From assembly GCF_004363775.1 (NCBI RefSeq), contig NZ_SNZE01000022.1, forward strand, positions 1 to 32,456: 32,456 nt of DNA. Direction: 5' to 3'. The DNA comes from Hydromonas duriensis (GTDB taxonomy: Bacteria > Pseudomonadota > Gammaproteobacteria > Burkholderiales > Burkholderiaceae). Positions 16,770 to 24,040 of this stretch are shown in pieces; within the stretch, counting starts at the first letter, position 1, and the number at the start of each line of letters is the position of its first letter. The translations under genes and the position numbers were made by a program. The notes beneath the pieces are model-generated. The model was given only the letters and a program-made list of their open reading frames with translations. It was not told where the DNA came from and searched no databases.

Positions 16770-17144
16770 ATGACGCTCAATGAATTGGCTCAAGAATATT
16801 TAGCCTCACGCCTAACCTCAATCTTAGATGAACACGCCATCACAGGATTTTTTGTTGAAGCCACAACAGAATATGCCGGTTGGGCGCAGTTGCAATCATT
16901 GGTGGACAGCGCGAATCCAGTGATTGATGGGCAGTGTGTCATCACTTTATCTGAATGGGCAGTCATCAAACCATTGGCTTATCTTTTGTGTGAAAAAGAA
17001 ACCGCCCTCATGCACGAACTGAGCAAAATGATGTCACATGAACCCGCAGGCCGCAGCTCCTCCGAAATTGAAAACGACATCACCAATTTTAGAAACGAGT
17101 ACTTCAGGCAATGGGCGTTTAATTATCCATGCGCCAGCATCTAG
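16770..17144 (+). CDS. Hypothetical tail/neck protein
   Basis: 124 residues, largely helical, with no recognised family. AGAGG lies 7 nt before the ATG. The start is 11 nt after the tube gene, between two tube-like genes, so a structural or assembly role in tail or neck is likely. The protein has no signal peptide, no convincing membrane segment and no catalytic motif. Confidence 0.6.
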   Translation: MTLNELAQEYLASRLTSILDEHAITGFFVEATTEYAGWAQLQSLVDSANPVIDGQCVITLSEWAVIKPLAYLLCEKETALMHELSKMMSHEPAGRSSSEIENDITNFRNEYFRQWAFNYPCASI

Positions 17145-17168
17145 TCTGAACCCACCTGCACATACGCC

Positions 17169-18014
17169 ATGTCTATTTATAACCCTATATCCAGCATCAG
17201 CAACGCCGCCATGAGCGTTGGTGCCAGTGTGTTGGGTGGTGTGACCCAGCAGTTCGGCGCGCGCCTGGGAAGTAGTTTAGCGGGTCGGCTCGGTGCTGCT
17301 GCCTTGGGTCAAGTTGCTCACGCTGCGTCACGTCGAGTCGCGGGCGTGGTGGAACCTTTAGCCAATCAAGCCGATGCGTGGCTGAATGGACAATTCAACC
17401 AGATGCTTGGCAGTATGGGATTGAATTTATTTAGTTCCGATGTGAATTTGAGCGATGGCGCGCTTAATATCGCTGGCGGCTTATCATTCAAAGACATGTG
17501 GCAAACGGTACAAGAAATAGATGCTTATACACTGTCCCGCAAAAACTTTTATGTACTTGAAATCAATGACCGCAGCGGACAAAGCCCGACCGCCAAAGAC
17601 GGGCGACACAGCCTGTTTAATTTATTGACCACCAATCTATCATTTACACCCATCACCATTAACAGTGAGGCGGTCGCAATTGGCTCAGTTGAACTCGACA
17701 AATTACAAACGTCAGCACGTACAGAAATGAGTTTGACATGCCTAGACGACCAATGGGGCACCATTAAAAATTGGGCAAAAGGTCGAGCTTCAGCGGTCGC
17801 ACCATCCGATGGTACATTTGCCGTGCCATTTTTATACTTGTTTGATGTCAAAGTGATATTTGGCACCAATGTTGAGCAATCCAGTTATTACAACGAAACA
17901 TACACCATGCGCCTATCCGAAATGAGTCACGAGTTGTCGCGCAGCGGTCAAGCATTAGAAGAGGTCACGCTAAAGTTCACGCAATGGGACACCTTCATGC
18001 CTTCATATTTTTAA
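17169..18014 (+). CDS. Tube-like or baseplate protein with Gly/Ala-rich N-terminus
   Basis: 281 residues. Residues about 10-65 are Gly/Ala-rich and amphipathic (GARLGSSLAGRLGAAALGQ). The C-terminal two thirds have the strand pattern of a tail-tube fold: KNFYVLEIND, NLLTTNLSFTPITI, VAIGSVELDKLQTSARTEMS, and ETYTMRLSEMSHELSRSGQ followed by EVTLKFTQWDTFMP. T4-type phages carry extra tube-fold proteins that start the tube on the baseplate (gp48/gp54), so a tube-initiator role is the best guess. No clear Shine-Dalgarno is seen. Confidence 0.55.
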   Translation: MSIYNPISSISNAAMSVGASVLGGVTQQFGARLGSSLAGRLGAAALGQVAHAASRRVAGVVEPLANQADAWLNGQFNQMLGSMGLNLFSSDVNLSDGALNIAGGLSFKDMWQTVQEIDAYTLSRKNFYVLEINDRSGQSPTAKDGRHSLFNLLTTNLSFTPITINSEAVAIGSVELDKLQTSARTEMSLTCLDDQWGTIKNWAKGRASAVAPSDGTFAVPFLYLFDVKVIFGTNVEQSSYYNETYTMRLSEMSHELSRSGQALEEVTLKFTQWDTFMPSYF

Positions 18015-18043
18015 ATTAACCCAAACACCACTCCATCAAACGT

Positions 18044-18751
18044 ATGTACATACCCAAATTCAGCACCACACGATTACAAGTTGAGCTCCAAGAACTTAAA
18101 ATTAAAGACGTTATTGCCCTGTGCGAAATACCTGCGCATTTAAATGAAGCAGGGATTGGTGAAGCACTCAAACGCATGGTCAAGCACAGCAACATTCCAA
18201 TACCAGAATGGACGGTGCAAGAACGCTATGCCGTTATCTGCGCTTACATCACTGCCAAAGAACAAAAAGACTGGCCCGCAACCGATACAACCAACTATTC
18301 ACAGTACCCGATAGCAGTGGATGTGGTGCAGTCAGTTTACTCGTTTGAGTTTGATGGGGCGCATTTAACGGTCGTGCCTTTGGTGGGTGAGTACATCGAA
18401 GCCATGGAACGATTGGTGATGAGCGGTGCGATACATGAAAAGCCCACCGCCATGACTTGGTTTATGGCCGCCGCAGCCGCTCAAATTCGTGAGGGTGAAG
18501 ACGAGGGCAGTGCTGAGGAACTGATTAAAGCGCGTTGTGCTCAACTACAAGATTTACCCGAAGAGACGTTTTATAAGTTGCTTGATGAGTTTGCGCAAGG
18601 GCTGATGGTCAGTGCGCATCTATTCAATGTCTGGTATGCCGATGATGGTGTGGTGTGTTTACCGAGGGAGGCTGGGATTGAGACCCCAGCCCGATTTCGG
18701 TTTGATGCCTGCCTTAGCGAGCAGTCGCGCGAAGTATTTGCAAAGCATTAA
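18044..18751 (+). CDS. Tail assembly chaperone-like protein (upstream frame)
   Basis: 235 residues, predicted cytoplasmic assembly factor. It is helical in the second half (SAEELIKARCAQLQDLPEETFYKLLDEF) and lies after the tube genes, the usual place of tail assembly chaperones. Its end overlaps a second reading frame that runs on to 18971. The downstream frame is +1 (or -2) relative to this one, the geometry of chaperone pairs expressed by programmed frameshifting. A 7-bp GC-rich hairpin at 18670-18691 lies within the overlap. A baseplate-hub assembly protein of gp26/gp51 type is an alternative reading. No tape-measure gene follows directly, which weakens the chaperone call. Confidence 0.55.
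   Translation: MYIPKFSTTRLQVELQELKIKDVIALCEIPAHLNEAGIGEALKRMVKHSNIPIPEWTVQERYAVICAYITAKEQKDWPATDTTNYSQYPIAVDVVQSVYSFEFDGAHLTVVPLVGEYIEAMERLVMSGAIHEKPTAMTWFMAAAAAQIREGEDEGSAEELIKARCAQLQDLPEETFYKLLDEFAQGLMVSAHLFNVWYADDGVVCLPREAGIETPARFRFDACLSEQSREVFAKH
18670..18691 (+). promoter_or_regulatory. GC-rich hairpin in the chaperone frame overlap
   Basis: GGCTGGG (18670-18676) pairs with CCCAGCC (18685-18691) around an 8-nt loop, inside the overlap of the two chaperone frames and just after the run ACCGAGGGAG. It could stimulate ribosomal frameshifting; this role is inferred. Confidence 0.35.
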
Positions 18752-18971
18752 AGAGTTGGCCGATGGCATAGCGATTATTCGTGGTTATCCATTGCAAACG
18801 GTTGAAGATTTAACCGTCTCACGCGCCAGTGAGTTTGTGACAGGTAAAGCTTGGCTGGATGCTCAAAAACGCGAAGAGGATTTAATCAGTGCGCAGTTTG
18901 ATGCCGTCAAAGCCATTGTTAAAACAAACGCGGCAGTGGGTAATGGCATCATCAAGAGTCTGGGTCACTGA
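18705..18971 (+). CDS. Second chaperone frame: frameshift product or separate small gene
   Basis: From ATG at 18705 this frame gives 88 residues (SRAKYLQSIKELADGIAIIRGYPL onward), helical and protein-like, ending KTNAAVGNGIIKSLGH. It overlaps the upstream chaperone frame by 47 nt from this start; the frame itself stays open back to a GTG at 18612. No clear Shine-Dalgarno precedes any start in the overlap, which favours expression as a C-terminal extension by +1 or -2 frameshift. Independent initiation at 18627, 18636 or 18705 is possible. The stop TGA at 18969-18971 lies at the probable insertion point of the ABC-3C cassette. Confidence 0.55.
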   Translation: MPALASSRAKYLQSIKELADGIAIIRGYPLQTVEDLTVSRASEFVTGKAWLDAQKREEDLISAQFDAVKAIVKTNAAVGNGIIKSLGH

Positions 18972-18974
18972 TGC
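18960..18974 (+). repeat. Left copy of junction repeat flanking the ABC-3C cargo
   Basis: CTGGGTCACTGATGC here resembles CTGGGTCACTATGC at 22501-22514: a 10-bp perfect match, then a match again after one base. Here the match spans the chaperone stop; on the right it ends in the portal start. Confidence 0.5.
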
Positions 18975-19416
18975 GTCGATAGTCAAAAACTTACTTTGCT
19001 TTGCAGCGCATGAGGGGTGTTTGCTGGTCAATGCTCAACTTGCCGTTGGGTGTGATGGTGCATGTGTGATTTTGGTGTGCAGGGGCGCCGTAATCATCAT
19101 CGCACTTGAGGATCCCTACACAGGATTATGGACTGGATTTATTTGTTATACAGCTAGTAGAAAGTTTTATAAAATGGCAATAAACAGTTTGTGATGTCTA
19201 CAGGTGCTTTATAATTCGTCAAAAAAATTATCATTAAGATGTAATCTGTTTTTTATTGCTGTAGGCTCTTTGTGAGTAACACTTGGAGTGTGAGGAAGCA
19301 GTGATCCTGAGCAGAGCACTGGACAAAAGCATTATTTTCAAATAGTCGAGTATGTTTGAGAGTTAAAATAGCAGGCTGTTTTGTAAAACCTAAAGTAAAT
19401 AGACAAGGGAGTGATA
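18972..19416. other. Intergenic region upstream of the ABC-3C cassette
   Basis: A 445-bp stretch between the chaperone frame and the defence cassette. The first ~200 bp have phage-like base composition and an open but unsupported frame (18943-19194, no Shine-Dalgarno). The rest becomes AT-rich and holds a candidate promoter and the AAGGGA ribosome binding site at 19405-19410. No tape-measure gene is present here. Confidence 0.5.
19188..19215 (+). promoter_or_regulatory. Candidate promoter of the ABC-3C cassette
   Basis: A perfect -10 TATAAT (19210-19215) lies 16 bp after a weak -35 TTTGTG (19188-19193). It is about 200 bp upstream of the first cassette gene, leaving a long leader. It would let the cargo be expressed in the lysogen independently of late phage transcription. 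Confidence 0.4.
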
Positions 19417-20373
19417 ATGACGAAGTATGCTTATGAGAATCTAAGCTCTGAACAGTTTGAGCGTTTGGTTGTGTGTCTTTGTCAAGAGTTTTTAGGCCTC
19501 TCCACACAAGGTTTTACCTCAGGACGTGATGGCGGTCGAGACGCTAAATTTACAGGTACGACCAACGGATTTCCAAGTTTCACCGATCCTTGGTGTGGTA
19601 CAGTGATAATACAAGCTAAGCATGTTCAAAGTGCAAGTAAAAGCTGCTCAGAAAAAGATTTTTATGGGAATACAGAGTCAGTCATTGCGTCAGAAATTCC
19701 GCGTATTCGAAAATTGAAGTCTTCAGAAGAATTAGATCACTATCTACTTTTCACAAATCGCCGACTATCAGCGGATACCCAAATGAGATTGAAGACCGTT
19801 ATTTGTGATGAATGCTGTATTTCATCTGAATCAGTGCATTTGGCTGGAGTTGATGATTTAGAGATCCTTTTAAAACGCTTCCCAAATGCTGCTATATACG
19901 CTGATATTGATCCAATTGATTCGCCTCTAATTGTTTCACCCTCTGATTTGGCTGATGTTGTTGAGCGTTTTGATCAACAGTTCTCAGGCGTGGACTCGTC
20001 CGTTTTTTGCGCTCCTGTCGAAAGAACAGGTTATGCGATGAAAAATCATTTGAATAACATGTCTGAACCTTTTGCTAAAGAACTTAAGAGTAAATATCTT
20101 TACCAGACACGACAAATTGATGAGTTTCTAATGGCTCCTGAAAATAGAGATATATCAGAAAAGTACCAAAATACAATTTGTGAATTTCAGCTAAATATTA
20201 TAGCTAAGCGAAAAGATTATCAGTCTTTTGACGAAGTTATGATTTATTTGCATCGATTGTTAACAGAGCGGGACCCTGTGTTAAAATCTAAGTCAAAACT
20301 AACTAGGTTGATGTTGTTTTATATGTATTGGAATTGTGATATCGGAGAAAGTGATGATGCTCAGACCAACTAA
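19417..20373 (+). CDS. ABC-3C effector: Mrr-like restriction endonuclease-fold protein
   Basis: 318 residues from ATG at 19417 with AAGGGA 6 nt upstream (preferred over GTG at 19411). The N-terminal domain starts LSSEQFERLV and contains GRDGGRDAKF (36-45, catalytic D42) and VIIQAKH (63-69, Q66 and K68), the D...QxK arrangement of Mrr-type PD-(D/E)XK nucleases. The C-terminal half (about 180-310) is helical and ends LTRLMLFYMYWNCDIGE, consistent with the C-terminal domains that link effectors to the ABC-3C machinery. It would cut nucleic acid when the ATPase senses an invader. It overlaps the next gene and is clearly AT-richer than the phage genes around it. The system-level call rests on the ATPase partner. 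Confidence 0.75.
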   Translation: MTKYAYENLSSEQFERLVVCLCQEFLGLSTQGFTSGRDGGRDAKFTGTTNGFPSFTDPWCGTVIIQAKHVQSASKSCSEKDFYGNTESVIASEIPRIRKLKSSEELDHYLLFTNRRLSADTQMRLKTVICDECCISSESVHLAGVDDLEILLKRFPNAAIYADIDPIDSPLIVSPSDLADVVERFDQQFSGVDSSVFCAPVERTGYAMKNHLNNMSEPFAKELKSKYLYQTRQIDEFLMAPENRDISEKYQNTICEFQLNIIAKRKDYQSFDEVMIYLHRLLTERDPVLKSKSKLTRLMLFYMYWNCDIGESDDAQTN

Positions 20374-20596
20374 ACACAATCACCCTGATCAAACGGTAAT
20401 TCATCTGTGCGTAATTTTGCTAAAACAGATAAGAAAAAAACGCATTATCCGATATGAAGAGTTACATGAGTTGAGCAAGAGTAAGGTTAAAGGAGGTGCG
20501 TTTTTATTTCAAGACACACTTAATTTACTGTTTTTACTTGGGCTAATTGAATACCACGAGAAAAATGACTCTGTTGAATATACGGGCACAAAATGA
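20354..20596 (+). CDS. ABC-3C small middle component
   Basis: 80 residues from ATG at 20354 (GGAG at 20344-20347; ATG at 20357 is also possible). It overlaps the effector gene by 20 nt and the ATPase gene by an ATGA. The start LRPTKHNHPDQTVIHL and the end LFLLGLIEYHEKNDSVEYTG form a small winged-helix-like pattern. The pattern LRP-x-KH near the start and the final LGLIE hairpin resemble the short middle component (MC6-type) that joins effector and ATPase in ABC-three-component systems. The protein has no catalytic residues. The assignment depends on its position between effector and DUF2326-type ATPase. Confidence 0.7.
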   Translation: MMLRPTKHNHPDQTVIHLCVILLKQIRKKRIIRYEELHELSKSKVKGGAFLFQDTLNLLFLLGLIEYHEKNDSVEYTGTK

Positions 20597-22371
20597 AACT
20601 TTCTAAGTTGTATACTAATAAAAGTAGCTTGTTTAATCCTATTGAGTTTAACGATGGGTTGAATGTTGTTTTGGCTGAAATCCACTTACCTGAAAACAAA
20701 CAAAAAAATTCACATAATTTAGGAAAATCTTCGTTAGGTACAATCATTGACTTTTGTCTTTTATCCAAACGCGACCCAAACTTGTTCTTGTTTAAGCATG
20801 AAGATGTTTTCAAAGAATTTGTGTTTTTCCTTGAAGTTGAGCTTGCAAGCAACTCCTTTTTGACTATTCGCCGTTCAGTTGAGCTAGCTTCTAAAATTAG
20901 TTTTATGAAGCATGATTTAAAATTTCAAGATTTTTCTTCGGTAGATATTAGCGATTGGAGTCATGCTGAGGTTCCGTTTGACAAATCAAAAACTCTTTTA
21001 GATGGTTTTTTGAACTTACAGAGTGTTGCACCTTATGACTTTAGGAAAGGAATAGGGTTTCATTTACGTTCTCAAATCGACTATGAAGACTTATTTGAGC
21101 TTAGAAAATATCGTGGCAAACATGTTGATTGGAAACCATATGTAGCTCAAATTTTAGGGTTTGATGGCGAGTTAGTTAAAAATCAATACTTGCATGAAAG
21201 TTCTTTGAAAGAGAAGAGAAAAGAGATTGCAAGGAAAAAAGCAGAACTTGGGGACGTAGCAGATGGTTTGAGCCGAATTGAGGGCTTAATTCAGATAAAA
21301 CAAAATGAGTTAGAGCAGAAACAGAGAGTTTTGGACTCTTTTGATTTTGCTTCTCAAGACCAAAGTAAAATAACACAGCTTGTTGATGGTCTTGATGAGG
21401 AAATTGCTTACTTAAATCAAAAGCTTTACTCGTTAGAGTTGAATAACAAGAGAGTTCAGCAGTCACTCCAAAGTACGATTATTTCTTTTGACCCAGAAGG
21501 TGCTAGAAAGTTATTTGACGAAGCAGGAGTTGTTTTTGGTGGTCAAATAAAAAAAGATTTTGAACAGTTGATTAAATTTAATCGAGCCATATCAGATGAG
21601 CGTCAGGCTTATCTCATTAAGGAGCGTGAGCAAATTGAACAAGAGAGTCAAGGATTGCGTTCAGAGTTGTCCAGACTAAACTCTGAGAGAAGCCAGAATC
21701 TCAAATTTATAGGCTCTGAAGATATTTTTGAAAAGTATAAAGTTGCAACTGGTGATATAACCGCAATTAGATTAGATTTGAGTATTTTAGAACGTCAAAG
21801 ACTGCTAATTAACGAGCTTCATACTATGCAGTCGGAGGAAAAAGCATTGCAAGAGATTTGTGATTTTCAAACAGCTTCGTTGTTAAGTAATATCAACACG
21901 CAAAATTCAGAAAAAGGAAGTTTGTTTAATAATATCCGCTCTTATTTTACAGATATAGCCCAAAGGGTTTTGGGCAGAAATGCTTTAATAAGCGTTGATG
22001 TTAATGGAGAAGAGCATATATATTTTAAAGAGGAGTTACTGAATGATTCTGGTGGTTTTACAAGTGGAAATCGTGGGCATTCATATAAAAAACTTTTGTG
22101 CGTTGCATATGATCTAGCACTACAAAAAGCGCATTTGAATGATAAATACCCTCATTTCGTTTTTCATGATGGTGTGTTTGAGTCGTTAGATGATAAACTA
22201 AAAGAAAACTTGCTCAATGTATTCAGAGAGTATACTGAAATGGGTGTTCAATCTATTATTACTTTAATTGATTCAGATTTACCTAAAAGCAAATTTTCAG
22301 ATGAAGAAATTATTTTGATGTTACATGATGCTGACCAAGGCGGCCGTATATTCAAGATGAATTCATTTTAA
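20593..22371 (+). CDS. ABC-3C ATPase (DUF2326-type, SMC/RecF-like)
   Basis: 592 residues. Walker A is NLGKSSLG (42-49). A long coiled coil spans about 200-440 (EKRKEIARKKAELGDV..., EREQIEQESQGLRSEL...). The C-terminal lobe has the family signature GNRGHSYKKLLCVAYDLALQ and then the Walker B-type HFVFHDGVFESLDD (D526), followed by an AAA/ABC-like ending IITLIDSDLPK. These are the features of DUF2326 proteins, the ATPases of ABC-three-component conflict systems. It probably senses foreign DNA or replication and licenses the nuclease. It is the last gene of the cassette, coupled to the middle component by ATGA, and is AT-rich relative to its surroundings. The frame is intact, so the system appears functional. 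Confidence 0.85.
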   Translation: MKLSKLYTNKSSLFNPIEFNDGLNVVLAEIHLPENKQKNSHNLGKSSLGTIIDFCLLSKRDPNLFLFKHEDVFKEFVFFLEVELASNSFLTIRRSVELASKISFMKHDLKFQDFSSVDISDWSHAEVPFDKSKTLLDGFLNLQSVAPYDFRKGIGFHLRSQIDYEDLFELRKYRGKHVDWKPYVAQILGFDGELVKNQYLHESSLKEKRKEIARKKAELGDVADGLSRIEGLIQIKQNELEQKQRVLDSFDFASQDQSKITQLVDGLDEEIAYLNQKLYSLELNNKRVQQSLQSTIISFDPEGARKLFDEAGVVFGGQIKKDFEQLIKFNRAISDERQAYLIKEREQIEQESQGLRSELSRLNSERSQNLKFIGSEDIFEKYKVATGDITAIRLDLSILERQRLLINELHTMQSEEKALQEICDFQTASLLSNINTQNSEKGSLFNNIRSYFTDIAQRVLGRNALISVDVNGEEHIYFKEELLNDSGGFTSGNRGHSYKKLLCVAYDLALQKAHLNDKYPHFVFHDGVFESLDDKLKENLLNVFREYTEMGVQSIITLIDSDLPKSKFSDEEIILMLHDADQGGRIFKMNSF

Positions 22372-22487
22372 GTTACAGAGGTTTGAATTGAGTAAAACCG
22401 TTTCGTGGAGTTAAGATCAGTGATTCCTAATTTACCATTTAAATTAAGGAACTGTTACTCAAATTTACTATAAAAAATCCTATCATA

Positions 22488-22507
22488 GACCCAATTCAAA
22501 CTGGGTC
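22488..22507 (+). promoter_or_regulatory. Hairpin directly before the portal start codon
   Basis: GACCCA (22488-22493) pairs with TGGGTC (22502-22507), leaving 3 nt before ATG at 22511. Its right arm lies in the junction repeat. It would fold in the translation initiation region of the portal gene, or could be a weak terminator for the cassette, though no T-tract follows. Confidence 0.4.
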
Positions 22508-22514
22508 ACTATGC
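22501..22514 (+). repeat. Right copy of junction repeat flanking the ABC-3C cargo
   Basis: CTGGGTCACTATGC matches CTGGGTCACTGATGC at 18960-18974 except for one missing G. Joining the two copies would recreate a TGATG overlap of chaperone stop and portal start. Confidence 0.5.
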
Positions 22515-24040
22515 AATCTTCCTCAATCCTAGATGCCAACGGCCAAGCATTCAGCTACGCCAGTGCATCTGACATTCAAAACTCAGGCTACCAATCGAAC
22601 ACGCAAATTGATGCAGTGTCGATTTCTCAAGTCTTGTCATCATTTGAGATGCCCAGCCGTGTGCGCTGGGAGGTCTACAAACAATACCTGTACATGATGA
22701 GTGACCCGATTATCTCAGCGGCGCTCAATTTGCACGTGACCCAATCACTCGGTGGACATGAAACCACAGGCGAGGTGATTTTCATTGAGTCCAAACCAAC
22801 CGCCAACGCCAAAGAAAAAAAGCTCATCAGCGAAATCAACACAGCCTTGTCAAATAAAATCAACGAAATCGCTTATCAAATTGGATATGTTGGTATAGGG
22901 ATGGGTGATGCGTATGCTCGGTTGTATGGCGAAAAAGGCAACGGCATTATTCATATAGACACCTCAGAGTTCTATCTACCTCCCTTGGTACAGTCCTTTG
23001 AAAAAGGCGGTCGCACTGTTGGCTATGAAGTCTCAGTCGATAATCGAGAGCTCATTCCGTTGACCGTCATGCAAGTGGCACGACTTAAAATGCCGCGAAT
23101 GCTATTTGTACCACAGCCTCGTGCACAATATAACCAATGGAAACAAGCCGTCGCGCAAGACGACTTCAATGCCTTGCCCAACCTACCTGCCTTGGTTGGC
23201 GGTTCATTTTTAGAAGCAGCAGAAAAACCATTCTTTTTATTACAGTCCGCACTCACAGGCCTAAGTTCAAGCCGCATTTTAGATTCAGTACGTGAATCCA
23301 TGTTCGGTGTCAACATGCAAGACATGACGCATGACCAACAAAAAGAGTTTTTCAGTCGCGTGTCAGGCATGTTAATGGCCTCCAAAAAAAGAGCGGCGGA
23401 CGCCATAAAAAACCGTGAACCCGTTGTCGAAAAAATATTTCATTTGATTCCCACCTGGCGAGAAAAACAACTGTACGCCATTGATGCGGGCGGGACGATT
23501 GCAGGTGGTGGCAACGCCAAAGGCTATGATACTGATGACGTGATGTTATACGCCAAACTGCTTGCAGGTGCATTGGGGTTGGATTTATCAATGCTCGGTT
23601 TTTCGGACATATTGTCAGGAGGATTAGGTGAAGGTGGTTTCTTCAGAGTCTCCGCGCAATCAGCGCATCGAGCGCGAATGCTACGCCAAGCCATGTCGGG
23701 ATTTGTTCATCATGTGATAGATGTACATTGTCAGTACAAATACGGCGGCATTTTTAGCGAAGCTGATCGACCCTATACGGTCAATTTTGTAGGCTCATCC
23801 AGTGCACAAGACCGAGAGCAACAAGAGGTGCAAGAGCGCAAAATGGCAGCATCGGCTACTTTGGTTCAAATCATGCAGCAGATGAAAGATTTAGGTCTTG
23901 ATTCAAAAACCGCCACCCATCTATTTAAAGAGCAATTGGGCTTCGATGAAGACGACGCAGTACTATACGGCCAAATATACACAGGGGAAGTCACAGAAGA
24001 TGGCACAGAACCTCACTCAGCAGAAACAGAGAGAACATAA
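22511..24040 (+). CDS. Portal protein
   Basis: 509 residues. The segment WEVYKQYLYMMSDPIISAALNLHV near the N-terminus is typical of portal proteins (the 'wing' start), and DVMLYAKLLAGALGLDLSMLGF then SAQSAHRARMLRQAM (about 340-400) matches the clip/crown region that follows in T4 gp20-like portals. The length fits the family. The portal forms the dodecameric DNA gate at one capsid vertex and receives the terminase. It lies far downstream of the capsid gene, an unusual order, and directly after the ABC-3C cargo. Translation starts without a good Shine-Dalgarno, just after a hairpin. The gene is followed without a gap by the protease/scaffold-like gene, a common pairing. Confidence 0.75.
   Translation: MQSSSILDANGQAFSYASASDIQNSGYQSNTQIDAVSISQVLSSFEMPSRVRWEVYKQYLYMMSDPIISAALNLHVTQSLGGHETTGEVIFIESKPTANAKEKKLISEINTALSNKINEIAYQIGYVGIGMGDAYARLYGEKGNGIIHIDTSEFYLPPLVQSFEKGGRTVGYEVSVDNRELIPLTVMQVARLKMPRMLFVPQPRAQYNQWKQAVAQDDFNALPNLPALVGGSFLEAAEKPFFLLQSALTGLSSSRILDSVRESMFGVNMQDMTHDQQKEFFSRVSGMLMASKKRAADAIKNREPVVEKIFHLIPTWREKQLYAIDAGGTIAGGGNAKGYDTDDVMLYAKLLAGALGLDLSMLGFSDILSGGLGEGGFFRVSAQSAHRARMLRQAMSGFVHHVIDVHCQYKYGGIFSEADRPYTVNFVGSSSAQDREQQEVQERKMAASATLVQIMQQMKDLGLDSKTATHLFKEQLGFDEDDAVLYGQIYTGEVTEDGTEPHSAETERT

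Noticed and set aside
18943-19194. Open frame after the chaperone pair (up to 83 residues, Cys- and Val-rich)
   Set aside because: No Shine-Dalgarno, overlaps the chaperone end, and the composition is not convincingly protein-like; kept only as part of the gap description.
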